Below, piece by piece: positions 56,988 to 64,000 of a DNA stretch of 64,000 nt. The stretch comes from JAGREO01 sp020446285 (lineage in GTDB: Bacteria; Pseudomonadota; Alphaproteobacteria; Geminicoccales; Geminicoccaceae). Position numbers and translations under genes: made by a program. The number at the start of each line of letters is the position of its first letter. The stretch's first letter is position 1. The notes under the pieces were generated by a model. It worked only from the letters and a program-made list of their open reading frames with translations. It was not told the origin of the DNA and searched no databases. Where the stretch lies: assembly GCA_041398005.1 (NCBI GenBank), contig JAWKVP010000001.1, forward strand, positions 620,001-684,000, read 5' to 3'.

Positions 56988-57477
56988 ATTTATTGCCCAG
57001 GGGCTGCTCACCTGTCTGCTTCTCATGACGATCGTCTGGTGTGCGATCGTCAATGCGCGACTTTCGCGTTTGCGCGGCGACCAGAGCGAGATGCGCGAAC
57101 TGATCGTTGCCCTCAACGAGGCGACGGAACTCGCGCAGAAGAGCATTGCCGACATGCGTCGGGCGACCCTGAATGCCGAGCAGCGTGCTCGCGAACAGGA
57201 AGCGATGGTGGCGCGCCGCACCCGCGAGCTGCGCGAGCTGATGGCGCGGTCGAGCCAGATCGCGATGAAGCTCGACAATACCGTGAATGCGGCCGAATCG
57301 AGGCAGAAACGGGTCGCGCGTCCGGTGGAGCGTGAAGCCGCCGCACCGGCAACGGGGCGGACGAAGGGCAATCGCGCCGTGTCCGGCAAGCCCCGCGCCC
57401 AGGTTCAGCCGGCGCGCAGATCCTCCGATGCACTCGCCCGGCAGCAGATGCTGGCGGCGCTCGAAAGGGTCGAATGA
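56980..57477 (+). CDS. DUF6468 family membrane protein
   Basis: A 165-residue protein with an N-terminal membrane helix (GLLTCLLLMTIVWCAIV) and a long charged coiled coil (about 28-100), then a basic tail. It resembles DUF6468, seen next to fliM in alphaproteobacteria; its function is unknown. The TTG at 56980 is the likely start, with GGAGG 9 bases upstream and an 8-bp overlap with fliM. It overlaps the next gene by ATGA. A motor or assembly role is inferred from context. Confidence 0.8.
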   Translation: MTEFIAQGLLTCLLLMTIVWCAIVNARLSRLRGDQSEMRELIVALNEATELAQKSIADMRRATLNAEQRAREQEAMVARRTRELRELMARSSQIAMKLDNTVNAAESRQKRVARPVEREAAAPATGRTKGNRAVSGKPRAQVQPARRSSDALARQQMLAALERVE

Positions 57478-58241
57478 GCAGGCTGGCCACAAGTCGCGGC
57501 AACCGGATCGGCTGGCGCCGACCGGGACCGGGCTCGATCCTGATGGTTGCAACCATCGTGCTGGCAATGCTCGTTCTCGTGCAGAAAGCCGTCTTTCTCG
57601 CTTCGGCACCGGCGGAACGGGCGGAAACCGGGGTGGAGAATCCTGCCGCCGAGGCTGGCCCTTCAGAACCCCTGCTCGACGAGCTATCGATCGGTGGCTG
57701 GGCGTCGATCGTGCCAGCGGCGGGCGAGAATGCGATGTCCGGCGAAGATGAAGCTGTGGCGCAGGCGGTGGCCAATCCCGATCGCGGTCTGCTCGCGGAA
57801 CGCGAACGCACGCTCGATCTTGCCTCGACGCAGGCGCTCGAGGATGTCGCAGCCGATCTCAAGCGAAGGCAGGCGGAACTCGACAGACGGGAAGCGGAAG
57901 TCACGAGGCGCGAGGAAACGCTGACTGCGACACGGGTGAAGCTCGATGGCCAGCTCGATCGCCTCGAAGCCCTGAGAGAAGAGATTTCCGGCATGATCGA
58001 GAAGGTCGAAGCCGACGAAGAGGCCCGTTTGCAGCAGCTCGTGGCGATCTACGAGAAGATGAAAGGGAAGGATGCGGCCAAGATCTTCGACCGTCTCGAC
58101 CAGGATGTGATGCTCAAGGTCGCAGTGCGCATGCGCGAGGCAAAGCTTGCCACGATTCTTGCCAAGATGGATGCGGGGCGGGCGCGGTTCCTGACGACCG
58201 AACTGGCAAAACAGCTCGAACTGCCGACCGTCGAACCCTGA
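57474..58241 (+). CDS. MotE-like flagellar protein with MgtE-N domain
   Basis: A 255-residue protein: one N-terminal membrane helix (about 22-42), a flexible part, a coiled coil at about 108-185, and an MgtE N-terminal-type domain (YEKMKGKDAAKIFDRLDQ ... ILAKMDAGRARFLTTELAK). This is the layout of MotE, the chaperone of the motility protein MotC in Sinorhizobium. No motC is in the window. It ends the fliL-fliM-DUF6468 operon. Confidence 0.85.
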   Translation: MSRLATSRGNRIGWRRPGPGSILMVATIVLAMLVLVQKAVFLASAPAERAETGVENPAAEAGPSEPLLDELSIGGWASIVPAAGENAMSGEDEAVAQAVANPDRGLLAERERTLDLASTQALEDVAADLKRRQAELDRREAEVTRREETLTATRVKLDGQLDRLEALREEISGMIEKVEADEEARLQQLVAIYEKMKGKDAAKIFDRLDQDVMLKVAVRMREAKLATILAKMDAGRARFLTTELAKQLELPTVEP

Positions 58242-58273
58242 ACCGGCGCACCCCGAACTGGCGGACGTAATCC

Positions 58274-59059
58274 TCAGTCTTCGCCGGGGCGCGCGGGAGT
58301 GTAGCCGAGGCGTCTGGAAATCGCGTCGGCATGACTGACCACATAGGGTGCGAAATTGTGCAGCGCCTCCTCCGTCAGCCGTTTCTTCGAGCCGCTCGCC
58401 GAAACGGCGGCGAAAACCCTGCCCGAACTGTTGCGGATCGGTGCGGCGACGCAATGCACGTTGGCCTTGTGCTCCTCGAGGTCGAGGGCATAGCCGCGCG
58501 CACGGATCTGGTCGAGTTCTCCATGGAGGCGCGCGGGATCGGTGATGGTGGTGCGTGTGAACGGCATGAGACCGGCGGCGATGACACGGTCGATATCGGC
58601 CTTCGACTGGAACGCCAGTGCGGCCTTGCCGACACCGGTGCAATAGCAGGGCGAGATTTCCATGGTGATGGTGGCGTTCTGGGGGCCGGTCGGACCGCCG
58701 GTCGATCGCTCGACGAAGACCATGCGCTCGCCGTCGAAGACGCAGAGATGAACGCCTTCCCCGGTCAGCGCGCTCAGCGCCTCGACGAACGGGTGGGCCA
58801 CCCGCTGGAGATCCATGTTGTTGAGGACCGTCGCGCCGAGCTGGAAGAGCCGCAGCCCCAGGCGGTACTCGTCGCGTGTATGATCCTGTTCGAGAAAGCC
58901 CACTTCCTTGAGTGCCAGTATGGCGCGATGCGCCGTGGATCGCGGCAACTCGGCACGTTCGGCGATTTTCGACACGGTCAGCGATCGATCCGTGGTGGAA
59001 AAGCAATCGAGCACACTGACGAGTTTGCCGAGAGATTTGATGTTCTTCGTTTCGGCCAT
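58274..59059 (-). CDS. IclR-family transcriptional regulator
   Basis: A 261-residue regulator with an N-terminal winged helix (LTVSKIAERAELPRSTAHRAIL) and a C-terminal effector domain (GPTGPQNATITMEISPCYCTGVGKAALAF). The ATG at 59059 has AAGG 7 bases upstream. It is divergent from the DapA-like gene and TRAP genes and most likely controls them. Several similar sequences with a CCGCAATGCGG-like core lie in the intergenic region. Confidence 0.92.
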   Translation of the reverse strand: MAETKNIKSLGKLVSVLDCFSTTDRSLTVSKIAERAELPRSTAHRAILALKEVGFLEQDHTRDEYRLGLRLFQLGATVLNNMDLQRVAHPFVEALSALTGEGVHLCVFDGERMVFVERSTGGPTGPQNATITMEISPCYCTGVGKAALAFQSKADIDRVIAAGLMPFTRTTITDPARLHGELDQIRARGYALDLEEHKANVHCVAAPIRNSSGRVFAAVSASGSKKRLTEEALHNFAPYVVSHADAISRRLGYTPARPGED

Positions 59060-59110
59060 CGTTTCGCCTTCCCTGAGATCATCCGCGCCGGGTCTTGTTG
59101 TTCTTATATC

Positions 59111-59121
59111 CCGCAATGTGG
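59111..59121. promoter_or_regulatory. IclR-type operator candidate 1
   Basis: CCGCAATGTGG within TATCCCGCAATGTGGATA; the outer arms TATCC / GGATA pair perfectly. One mismatch to the core of site 2. It is 52 bp upstream of iclR. Confidence 0.55.
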
Positions 59122-59168
59122 ATAAACCCGTCTGCAATCCGGAACAAGAACGGAGTTCGCAAAAAGTA

Positions 59169-59179
59169 CCGCAATGCGG
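59169..59179. promoter_or_regulatory. IclR-type operator candidate 2
   Basis: CCGCAATGCGG, a perfect 5-bp-arm palindrome with a single central base, flanked by GGATAC as in site 1 on the opposite strand. Confidence 0.55.
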
Positions 59180-59296
59180 GATACACGGATGTCCGTTTTT
59201 CTTCAACGGAGAATTTTTATCAAATAACTTATTGATAAATATATGATAAACATCATGCTCTCTATAGAGTAAATCCGGGGAAATGTCGATCTCAAT

Positions 59297-59307
59297 TCGG
59301 ATTGCGG
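59297..59307. promoter_or_regulatory. IclR-type operator candidate 3
   Basis: Reverse strand CCGCAATCCGA, two mismatches to the site 2 core, again with the ATCCC flank. It is 99 bp before the dapA-like start, where a repressor could block transcription. Confidence 0.5.
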
Positions 59308-59405
59308 GATTTTGTATAGAATCTGCACGTTTGATGGTTGACTGGAATCATGTCTGATTGGTATCTCCTGTCCCGTATTTCGAATGTACTTCGGGGAGGA
59401 AAGAC

Positions 59406-60314
59406 ATGGGCAAGGACATCTACGGCATCATCCCGCCAATCGTTACGCCTTTCGACGCGGACGGCCGGATCGATGAGGGAGCGCTTCGGGAAAACGTGAA
59501 CTTCGTCATTTCGCGGGGTGTGCATGGCATCTGTTTCGGTGGCAGCACCGGCGAGGGCCATACGCTCAATTCCGACGAGCTCGAGCGAATCGCCGAGATC
59601 TGCGCCGAAGAGGCCGCCGGGCGCGTTCCGGTCGTGGCCGGCATCATCACCAATTCCACCGTTGACGCCGCCGCCAAGGCGAAGCGCATGCGGAAATATG
59701 CCATCGATGCGCTGCAGATCACGCCGGTCCACTATCTCTTCAAGCCGGACGCGGACGCTACCTACAGCCATTTCAAGGCACTCGGCGACGCTACCGACCT
59801 GCCGATCATTATCTACAATGTGATCCCGTGGAACTATATCGCGCCATCGGAGCTCGTCCGGATGATGCGTGAAATTCCCAATGTCAGGGGTGTCAAGCAG
59901 AGTGCCGGCGATCTCAAGCTGTTCGCCGACCTGATGACGACCGCACCGGACGATGCGATCATTCTCTCGGCGGTCGATGCGCTGCTCTATCCCTCGTTCG
60001 TCCTTGGTTCGCATGGAACGATCGCCGCCAATCCGGCGGCGGCACCGGGGGCATGCGTGGCCTTGTGGGATGCCGTTCAGGCCGGCGATTTCAAGCTTGC
60101 CCACCGGATCCACGTCGATCTCCTGAACTTCTGGAACACCATTTCGGCCGACAATCTCCCGGCCAATGTGAAGTTCGCGCTTTCGCAGCAGGGCGTTCGT
60201 TCGGGTCTTCCGCGTGCGCCGATGCCGGCGACCACGCCTGCACAGGCCGAACGCATCAAGGCGGCCCTGCCCGGTGTGCTGCAATATGACAAGGCGGAGA
60301 AGGCTGCGGCCTGA
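59406..60314 (+). CDS. DapA-superfamily aldolase/lyase
   Basis: A 302-residue class I aldolase of the dihydrodipicolinate synthase/N-acetylneuraminate lyase superfamily. GGSTGEG holds the carboxylate-binding Thr, the catalytic Tyr is in IIIYNVIPW, and the Schiff-base Lys is in RGVKQSAGD. True DapA is essential and rarely sits with a TRAP transporter; IclR control and the transporter suggest a catabolic keto-acid or sugar-acid aldolase. GGGGAGG is 6-9 bases before the ATG at 59406. The exact substrate is unknown. Confidence 0.88.
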   Translation: MGKDIYGIIPPIVTPFDADGRIDEGALRENVNFVISRGVHGICFGGSTGEGHTLNSDELERIAEICAEEAAGRVPVVAGIITNSTVDAAAKAKRMRKYAIDALQITPVHYLFKPDADATYSHFKALGDATDLPIIIYNVIPWNYIAPSELVRMMREIPNVRGVKQSAGDLKLFADLMTTAPDDAIILSAVDALLYPSFVLGSHGTIAANPAAAPGACVALWDAVQAGDFKLAHRIHVDLLNFWNTISADNLPANVKFALSQQGVRSGLPRAPMPATTPAQAERIKAALPGVLQYDKAEKAAA

Positions 60315-60804
60315 GCCGGGATATCCGGCAGCGTAACGGTTCGAAAGACCGGCGGCGGTGGCATCGCACTCGGGGGAGGATGCGATGCCCGGCCGTGTCG
60401 GTTCATCCATGTTCGAAGCGGTTGCGTTGCGGATGCCGGGGGTGATCGGGTGTTCCGATTGAGGAAATCCCGCGCCCCCGGCCCATGGCTCCCTGCGGGA
60501 ACGTCCATGCCAGAAACGAGCCTTTCCACGCTTTCGCGGACGTCCCGGCAGGGATCCGCCATACCGGCCGCAGCACTCGGCTCGCCGGTCAGCCCGAAGC
60601 CGTGGTGACGGCCGTGACCCGGTTTCCCGATCTGGCGGCGCAGAACATGGCAAAAACAAGGAACTGGGCCTCATGAACCCCGGCAAGCTCATTCCCGAGC
60701 CTGGTCCGGGATAACCGCTTCCCGACCGGTTTCCGCGCATGGCGGGGCGGCGGGATCAAGAAGGCAGCGGGGCGTCCGGCCCCCTGATGAACGGGAGGAA
60801 AGAC
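60315..60804. other. 490-bp gap between the dapA-like gene and dctP
   Basis: No credible gene is seen. It contains a perfect 9-bp hairpin GGCATCGCA / TGCGATGCC at 60360-60389, 46 bp after the aldolase stop, which could end or attenuate transcription. A 63-residue open frame at 60485-60676 lacks a ribosome site and a recognisable family. A separate promoter for dctP may be present. Confidence 0.5.
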
Positions 60805-61830
60805 ATGACAACCAAGTTCAAGTCCCTGCTGATGGCGTCAGCCCTCATGCTCGCGTCCGTGCCGGCGCTGGCGCAGGAAAAGCTGAAGGCGACCTGGACG
60901 GATCCCGATGATCCGACGACGGCGCCCGTGACAGCCTACATGCACGTCTTCCAGAGCCAGGTCGGCCGTCTCGCGGGTGATTCGTTCGCCGTCGAGCTCT
61001 ATCCCAACGGCCAGCTCGGCGACCAGCGCGCCATGGTGCAGCAGATTTCCCGCGGCTCGCTGCATTTTGCCAATATCGCATCGGGCGTGCTCGCCTCGCT
61101 CGGCTATCCCCGGCTCGGCATCGTCGACCTGCCCTTCCTGTTCAAGAGCCGGGCCCATTTTAACGCCACGATGAACCGCGACAATCCGTTCATCAAGGAA
61201 CTGATGGATGACGTCGCCAGCGAAACCGGGATCCGCGTGATCTCGCTGCACCCCTATGGTTTCCGTGACATGACCACCAAGGAAACGCCGGTTCATTCGC
61301 CGGCCGACATGAAGGGGCTGCGGATGCGGACGATGGAGGTCGTTCCGCATCAGCAGATGATGGAGGCGCTTGGTGCGACGCCCGTGCCGATCCCCTATCT
61401 CGAGCTTTACACCAGTTTGCAGACCGGCGTTGTCGACGGTCAGGAAAACCCGCCGACCAACATTCTCCTGCAGCGCTTCTATCAGGTGCAGGGCAACATG
61501 ACGCTGACCCAGCATGTCATGACGGTTGGTGCCGTCATCACCAACGAGGACTGGTGGCAGTCGCTCGGCGACGAACAGCGCAAGGCAATCCTCGCGGCCG
61601 ACGCCGAAGGCAGTCTCGCCCATGACGGTATCGGCGGGGTGCAGGATCTTCTCGGCGTGCAGAAGATTCGTGACGAGGGTGTCGAGGTCTACACGCCGAC
61701 GCCAGCGGAAATGGAGGAATTCCACGCGGCGACGATCGAGCCGACCAAGGCCTGGGCGGTGGACCAGTTCGGCGAGGAGTTCGTGACCGGCTTCTTCGAT
61801 CACATGGCGTCCTTCGACGACCGGTTCTAG
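60805..61830 (+). CDS. dctP: TRAP transporter periplasmic solute-binding protein DctP
   Basis: A 341-residue periplasmic binding protein. The signal peptide is MTTKFKSLLMASALMLASVPALAQ. MKGLRMRTMEVVPHQQMMEALG carries the usual ligand-binding Arg (bases near 61310-61375), and ELYTSLQTGVVDGQENPP is the family signature. The ATG at 60805 has GGGAGG followed by AAAGAC, the same leader as the dapA-like gene. Its ligand is unknown but is probably linked to that aldolase. Confidence 0.94.
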   Translation: MTTKFKSLLMASALMLASVPALAQEKLKATWTDPDDPTTAPVTAYMHVFQSQVGRLAGDSFAVELYPNGQLGDQRAMVQQISRGSLHFANIASGVLASLGYPRLGIVDLPFLFKSRAHFNATMNRDNPFIKELMDDVASETGIRVISLHPYGFRDMTTKETPVHSPADMKGLRMRTMEVVPHQQMMEALGATPVPIPYLELYTSLQTGVVDGQENPPTNILLQRFYQVQGNMTLTQHVMTVGAVITNEDWWQSLGDEQRKAILAADAEGSLAHDGIGGVQDLLGVQKIRDEGVEVYTPTPAEMEEFHAATIEPTKAWAVDQFGEEFVTGFFDHMASFDDRF

Positions 61831-61909
61831 AAAAGACCACCGGCCGCCCGCGCAATACCGGTTGTCGCGGGCGGTTCCGGTTCAATGATTCCGGGGGAGG
61901 GCGGAGCAC

Positions 61910-62437
61910 ATGCAGGGACATGCACTCGTCGATCGGCTCAGGCGGATCGACACGATCGTGCAACTTCTGGCGAGCAATCTCGTGGCTCTCGCCCTTCTGG
62001 TCATGGTGATCGTGGTGGTGACGCTCGTTGTCGGGCGCTACTTCTTCGGGCTGTCATTCTTCTGGGGCGAGGAACTGGCCCGCTACACCATGATCTACAT
62101 GGCGTTCATCGGCGGCGCGGTCGCGCTGCGTACCGATCAGCATCCGCGACTGACGGTCTTTCTCTCCATGCTTCCCGAAAGTGTCCAGCGCGTGGTGGGG
62201 TGGATCATCGGCGGGCTGATGGCTGTCACCCTCGTCATCCTGTTCTATCAGGGTCTCGATGTGGCGCTGAACGAGGGCAGGCTGACGACGCCCGCCCTGC
62301 GCATCAAGTATTTCTGGGTACTTCTGGCCGTCCCGATCGGCGCCGCCGCCATGCTCCTGCAACTGGCCATGAAGGGGCTCCAGCCACCGACGATTTCCGT
62401 CAATGAAGAAGACGATATCCGTGAGGTGATCGAATGA
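61910..62437 (+). CDS. dctQ: TRAP transporter small permease DctQ
   Basis: A 175-residue membrane protein with four hydrophobic segments. VVGRYFFGLSFFWGEELARY is the conserved DctQ loop. It starts 79 bp after dctP and overlaps dctM by 4 bp (ATGA). With DctM it forms the membrane part of the importer. Confidence 0.94.
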   Translation: MQGHALVDRLRRIDTIVQLLASNLVALALLVMVIVVVTLVVGRYFFGLSFFWGEELARYTMIYMAFIGGAVALRTDQHPRLTVFLSMLPESVQRVVGWIIGGLMAVTLVILFYQGLDVALNEGRLTTPALRIKYFWVLLAVPIGAAAMLLQLAMKGLQPPTISVNEEDDIREVIE

Positions 62438-63723
62438 TGTCGGCTTTCGGATGGATGCTGATCGCCTTTGCCTGTCTTACGGTCTTCGGCTTCCCGCTCG
62501 CCTTTGCGATGCTGCTTTCCTGCATCGTCTATTTCACGCTTGCGGGCGAGCCCATGTATCTCGTCGCCCAGCAGTTCTTCAACGGGATCGACTTCTTCAC
62601 CATCATGGCGATCCCGTTCTTCATGCTCGCCGGTGAGCTCATGGTCGCTTCCGGCACCGCCGACCGCCTCCTGAAGTTCGCCCAGCTTCTGGTCGGGCGG
62701 CTTCGTGGCGGCACGGGCTATGTCAACATCCTCGCCTCGATGCTGTTCGGCGGATGTTCGGGTTCGTCGATCGCCGATATCGCAGCACTCGGGCGAATGC
62801 AGGTCCAGATGATGGAACGCTCGGGCTTCTCCCGCGAATTTTCGGCAGCGCTTACCGTCTCGACCTCGATCAAGGGCGCGATCATTCCGCCGTCCATTCC
62901 CATCGTGCTCGTCGGTGCCGTGACCGGAACATCCATCGGCGGAATGCTGATCGGCGGCCTCGTGCCCGGCCTCCTCGTCGCCATCGCCATGGCCGTCACC
63001 GTCTTCCTCGTGACCCGGCGGCAGAACATCCAGACCAGCCCGCGCAAGACATTCTCGCAAGCGGTCGTCATCATCATCCAGTCGCTGCCCTTCCTCGCCA
63101 TGCCGGGCATCATCCTCGGCGGCATCCTTTCCGGTGTGTTCACACCGACAGAGGCTTCGGCGGCGGCGGTCGGCTGGGGGTTCATCCTGCTCATGGCGGA
63201 AACGCGGCTGCGTCCGGACTGGAAGCTTCTCTGGCGTATCTTTGTTCGATCCGGCACGCTCTCCGCCGCAGTCCTCATGCTCACGGGTGCGTCGAACGTG
63301 TTCTCCTGGGTTCTCGCGAGCGAGCAGGTTCCGGCGACCATTTCGCAGATGATCTTCTCGATCACCGAGAGTCCCATCCTCATCTTCCTCATCATCAACC
63401 TGTTCCTGTTGATATGGGGACTGTTCATGGACATGCTTCCGGCGATCTTCATCGTGCTGCCGATCCTGATGCCGCTTGCGAGCCATCTCGGTATCGATCC
63501 CGTGCATTTCGGCGTGGTGGCGACCTTCAATCTCGTCATCGGCCTCATCACGCCACCCTACGGAACGGCACTCTTCACCGGATCCATCGTGCTCGGCATT
63601 CCCATCGAGAGGATGGTGCGTCACATGCTTCCGTTCTTCGGGGCCGCGGTGTTCGTCCTCCTCCTGATCACCTATGTCCCGGAAACCGTTCTCTTCCTGC
63701 CGCGGCTCATGGGCCTGCTGTAG
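62434..63723 (+). CDS. dctM: TRAP transporter large permease DctM
   Basis: A 429-residue transport subunit with about 12 hydrophobic segments. ASMLFGGCSGSSIADIAALG and IKGAIIPPSIPIVLVGAVTG are family hallmarks, as is VATFNLVIGLITPPYGTALF in the second half. It overlaps dctQ. A short GC stem (GCGGG / CCCGC, 63724-63741) follows, between it and the convergent gene. Confidence 0.95.
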   Translation: MMSAFGWMLIAFACLTVFGFPLAFAMLLSCIVYFTLAGEPMYLVAQQFFNGIDFFTIMAIPFFMLAGELMVASGTADRLLKFAQLLVGRLRGGTGYVNILASMLFGGCSGSSIADIAALGRMQVQMMERSGFSREFSAALTVSTSIKGAIIPPSIPIVLVGAVTGTSIGGMLIGGLVPGLLVAIAMAVTVFLVTRRQNIQTSPRKTFSQAVVIIIQSLPFLAMPGIILGGILSGVFTPTEASAAAVGWGFILLMAETRLRPDWKLLWRIFVRSGTLSAAVLMLTGASNVFSWVLASEQVPATISQMIFSITESPILIFLIINLFLLIWGLFMDMLPAIFIVLPILMPLASHLGIDPVHFGVVATFNLVIGLITPPYGTALFTGSIVLGIPIERMVRHMLPFFGAAVFVLLLITYVPETVLFLPRLMGLL

Positions 63724-63754
63724 GCGGGACGAGACACCCGCTTCCATGCGATGA

Positions 63755-64000
63755 CTATTGCAGCATGAGGCCCGGCAGGCCGGTCGCGAGGATCGGGAAG
63801 GTGCAGACGAGGACCAGTACCACCAGCGGCGGTATGAGCCACGGCAGAATTCCCCATGCCAGCCGCTGGAACGGGATGTTGCCGACCTGGGCGACGACGA
63901 AGAGCGCCATGCCCATCGGCGGGGTGAGGATCGAGATCATCAGGTTGAGCACGATGATGATGCCGAAGTGAACCGGATCGATGCCGAAACCGAGCGCGAT
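63755..64000 (-). CDS. dctM: TRAP transporter large permease DctM, C-terminal part (cut by window edge)
   Basis: The last 81 or so residues of another DctM subunit, running in from beyond base 64000. IDPVHFGIIIVLNLMISILT followed by PPMGMALFVV matches the C-terminal repeat of the family. It is distinct from the complete DctM next to it and convergent with it, so a second TRAP locus begins just to the right. The stop is TAG at 63757-63755. Confidence 0.9.
   Translation of the reverse strand: MALGFGIDPVHFGIIIVLNLMISILTPPMGMALFVVAQVGNIPFQRLAWGILPWLIPPLVVLVLVCTFPILATGLPGLMLQ

Larger units (their letters stand above)
59060..59405. other. divergent promoter region between iclR and the dapA-like gene
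   Basis: A 346-bp gap with no gene. It holds three CCGCAATGCGG-like sites (listed separately), an AT-rich stretch at 59205-59260 with a perfect 8-bp inverted repeat TTTATCAA / TTGATAAA (59216-59239), and the perfect palindrome CTCTATAGAG (59260-59269). The AT-rich part is the probable promoter area for the rightward genes. Confidence 0.6.

Noticed and set aside
60485..60676. A 63-residue open frame between the dapA-like gene and dctP
   Set aside because: No ribosome site, no recognisable family, and composition like a chance frame.

Overview
The window is about 63% GC and reads as chromosomal DNA of an alphaproteobacterium, most like a flagellated, respiratory, Rhodospirillales- or Geminicoccales-type organism. 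The evidence is the gene order hemE-hemJ-rho / PPSR, the mnmE-mnmG-rsmG-parA-parB cluster with perfect alphaproteobacterial parS sites, a two-domain dCTP deaminase, DUF6489, COQ9 and DUF6468 genes, and a fliL-fliM-DUF6468-motE block divergent from flgF-flgG-flgA-flgH. Coding density is high. Starts are often GTG or TTG, and ATGA-type overlaps are common.

Layout. 1-3.6 kb: a class II aldolase and acyl-CoA dehydrogenase pair, then oxyR, divergent from katG. 3.7-6.8 kb: katG with an OxyR-type site and a strong terminator, then a TauE/SafE permease. 6.8-9.7 kb: a TRAP transporter (DctP, DctQ, DctM) with an intrinsic terminator after the binding-protein gene. 9.8-14.0 kb: glutamate decarboxylase, an AspT-family antiporter and an unknown membrane protein, preceded by a perfect Fnr/FixK box. 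14.3-20.3 kb: a tandem glycine riboswitch, gcvT-gcvH-gcvP and a trailing FAD amine oxidase. 20.3-28.4 kb: a sugar ABC importer with an epimerase, divergent from a LacI regulator and a GH63-like glycosidase.

28.4-44.7 kb is the core chromosomal region. dcd, rho, hemJ and hemE run leftward; PPSR, mnmEG, rsmG and parAB run rightward. The hemE-PPSR gap (33095-33466) is the position of the replication origin in Caulobacter and Rickettsia and contains several DnaA-box-like sequences, so the window very probably carries the chromosomal origin. Two perfect parS sites lie 7-9 kb away beside parAB. 45-51.7 kb: acyl-CoA synthetase, oligoendopeptidase F, a UbiB-type kinase, rpsU, def and COQ9. 51.9-58.2 kb: the flagellar genes. 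58.3-64 kb: an IclR-controlled DapA-like aldolase gene and TRAP transporter, ending in a convergent, truncated second DctM.

Most of the window is conventional. The points most worth following are the origin/parS region, the roughly 175-residue disordered extension on Rho, the gad operon with its unknown membrane partner, the sugar operon pairing a glycosidase with an epimerase, the repeated FliM N-terminus, and a 42-bp palindromic element present twice 49 kb apart.
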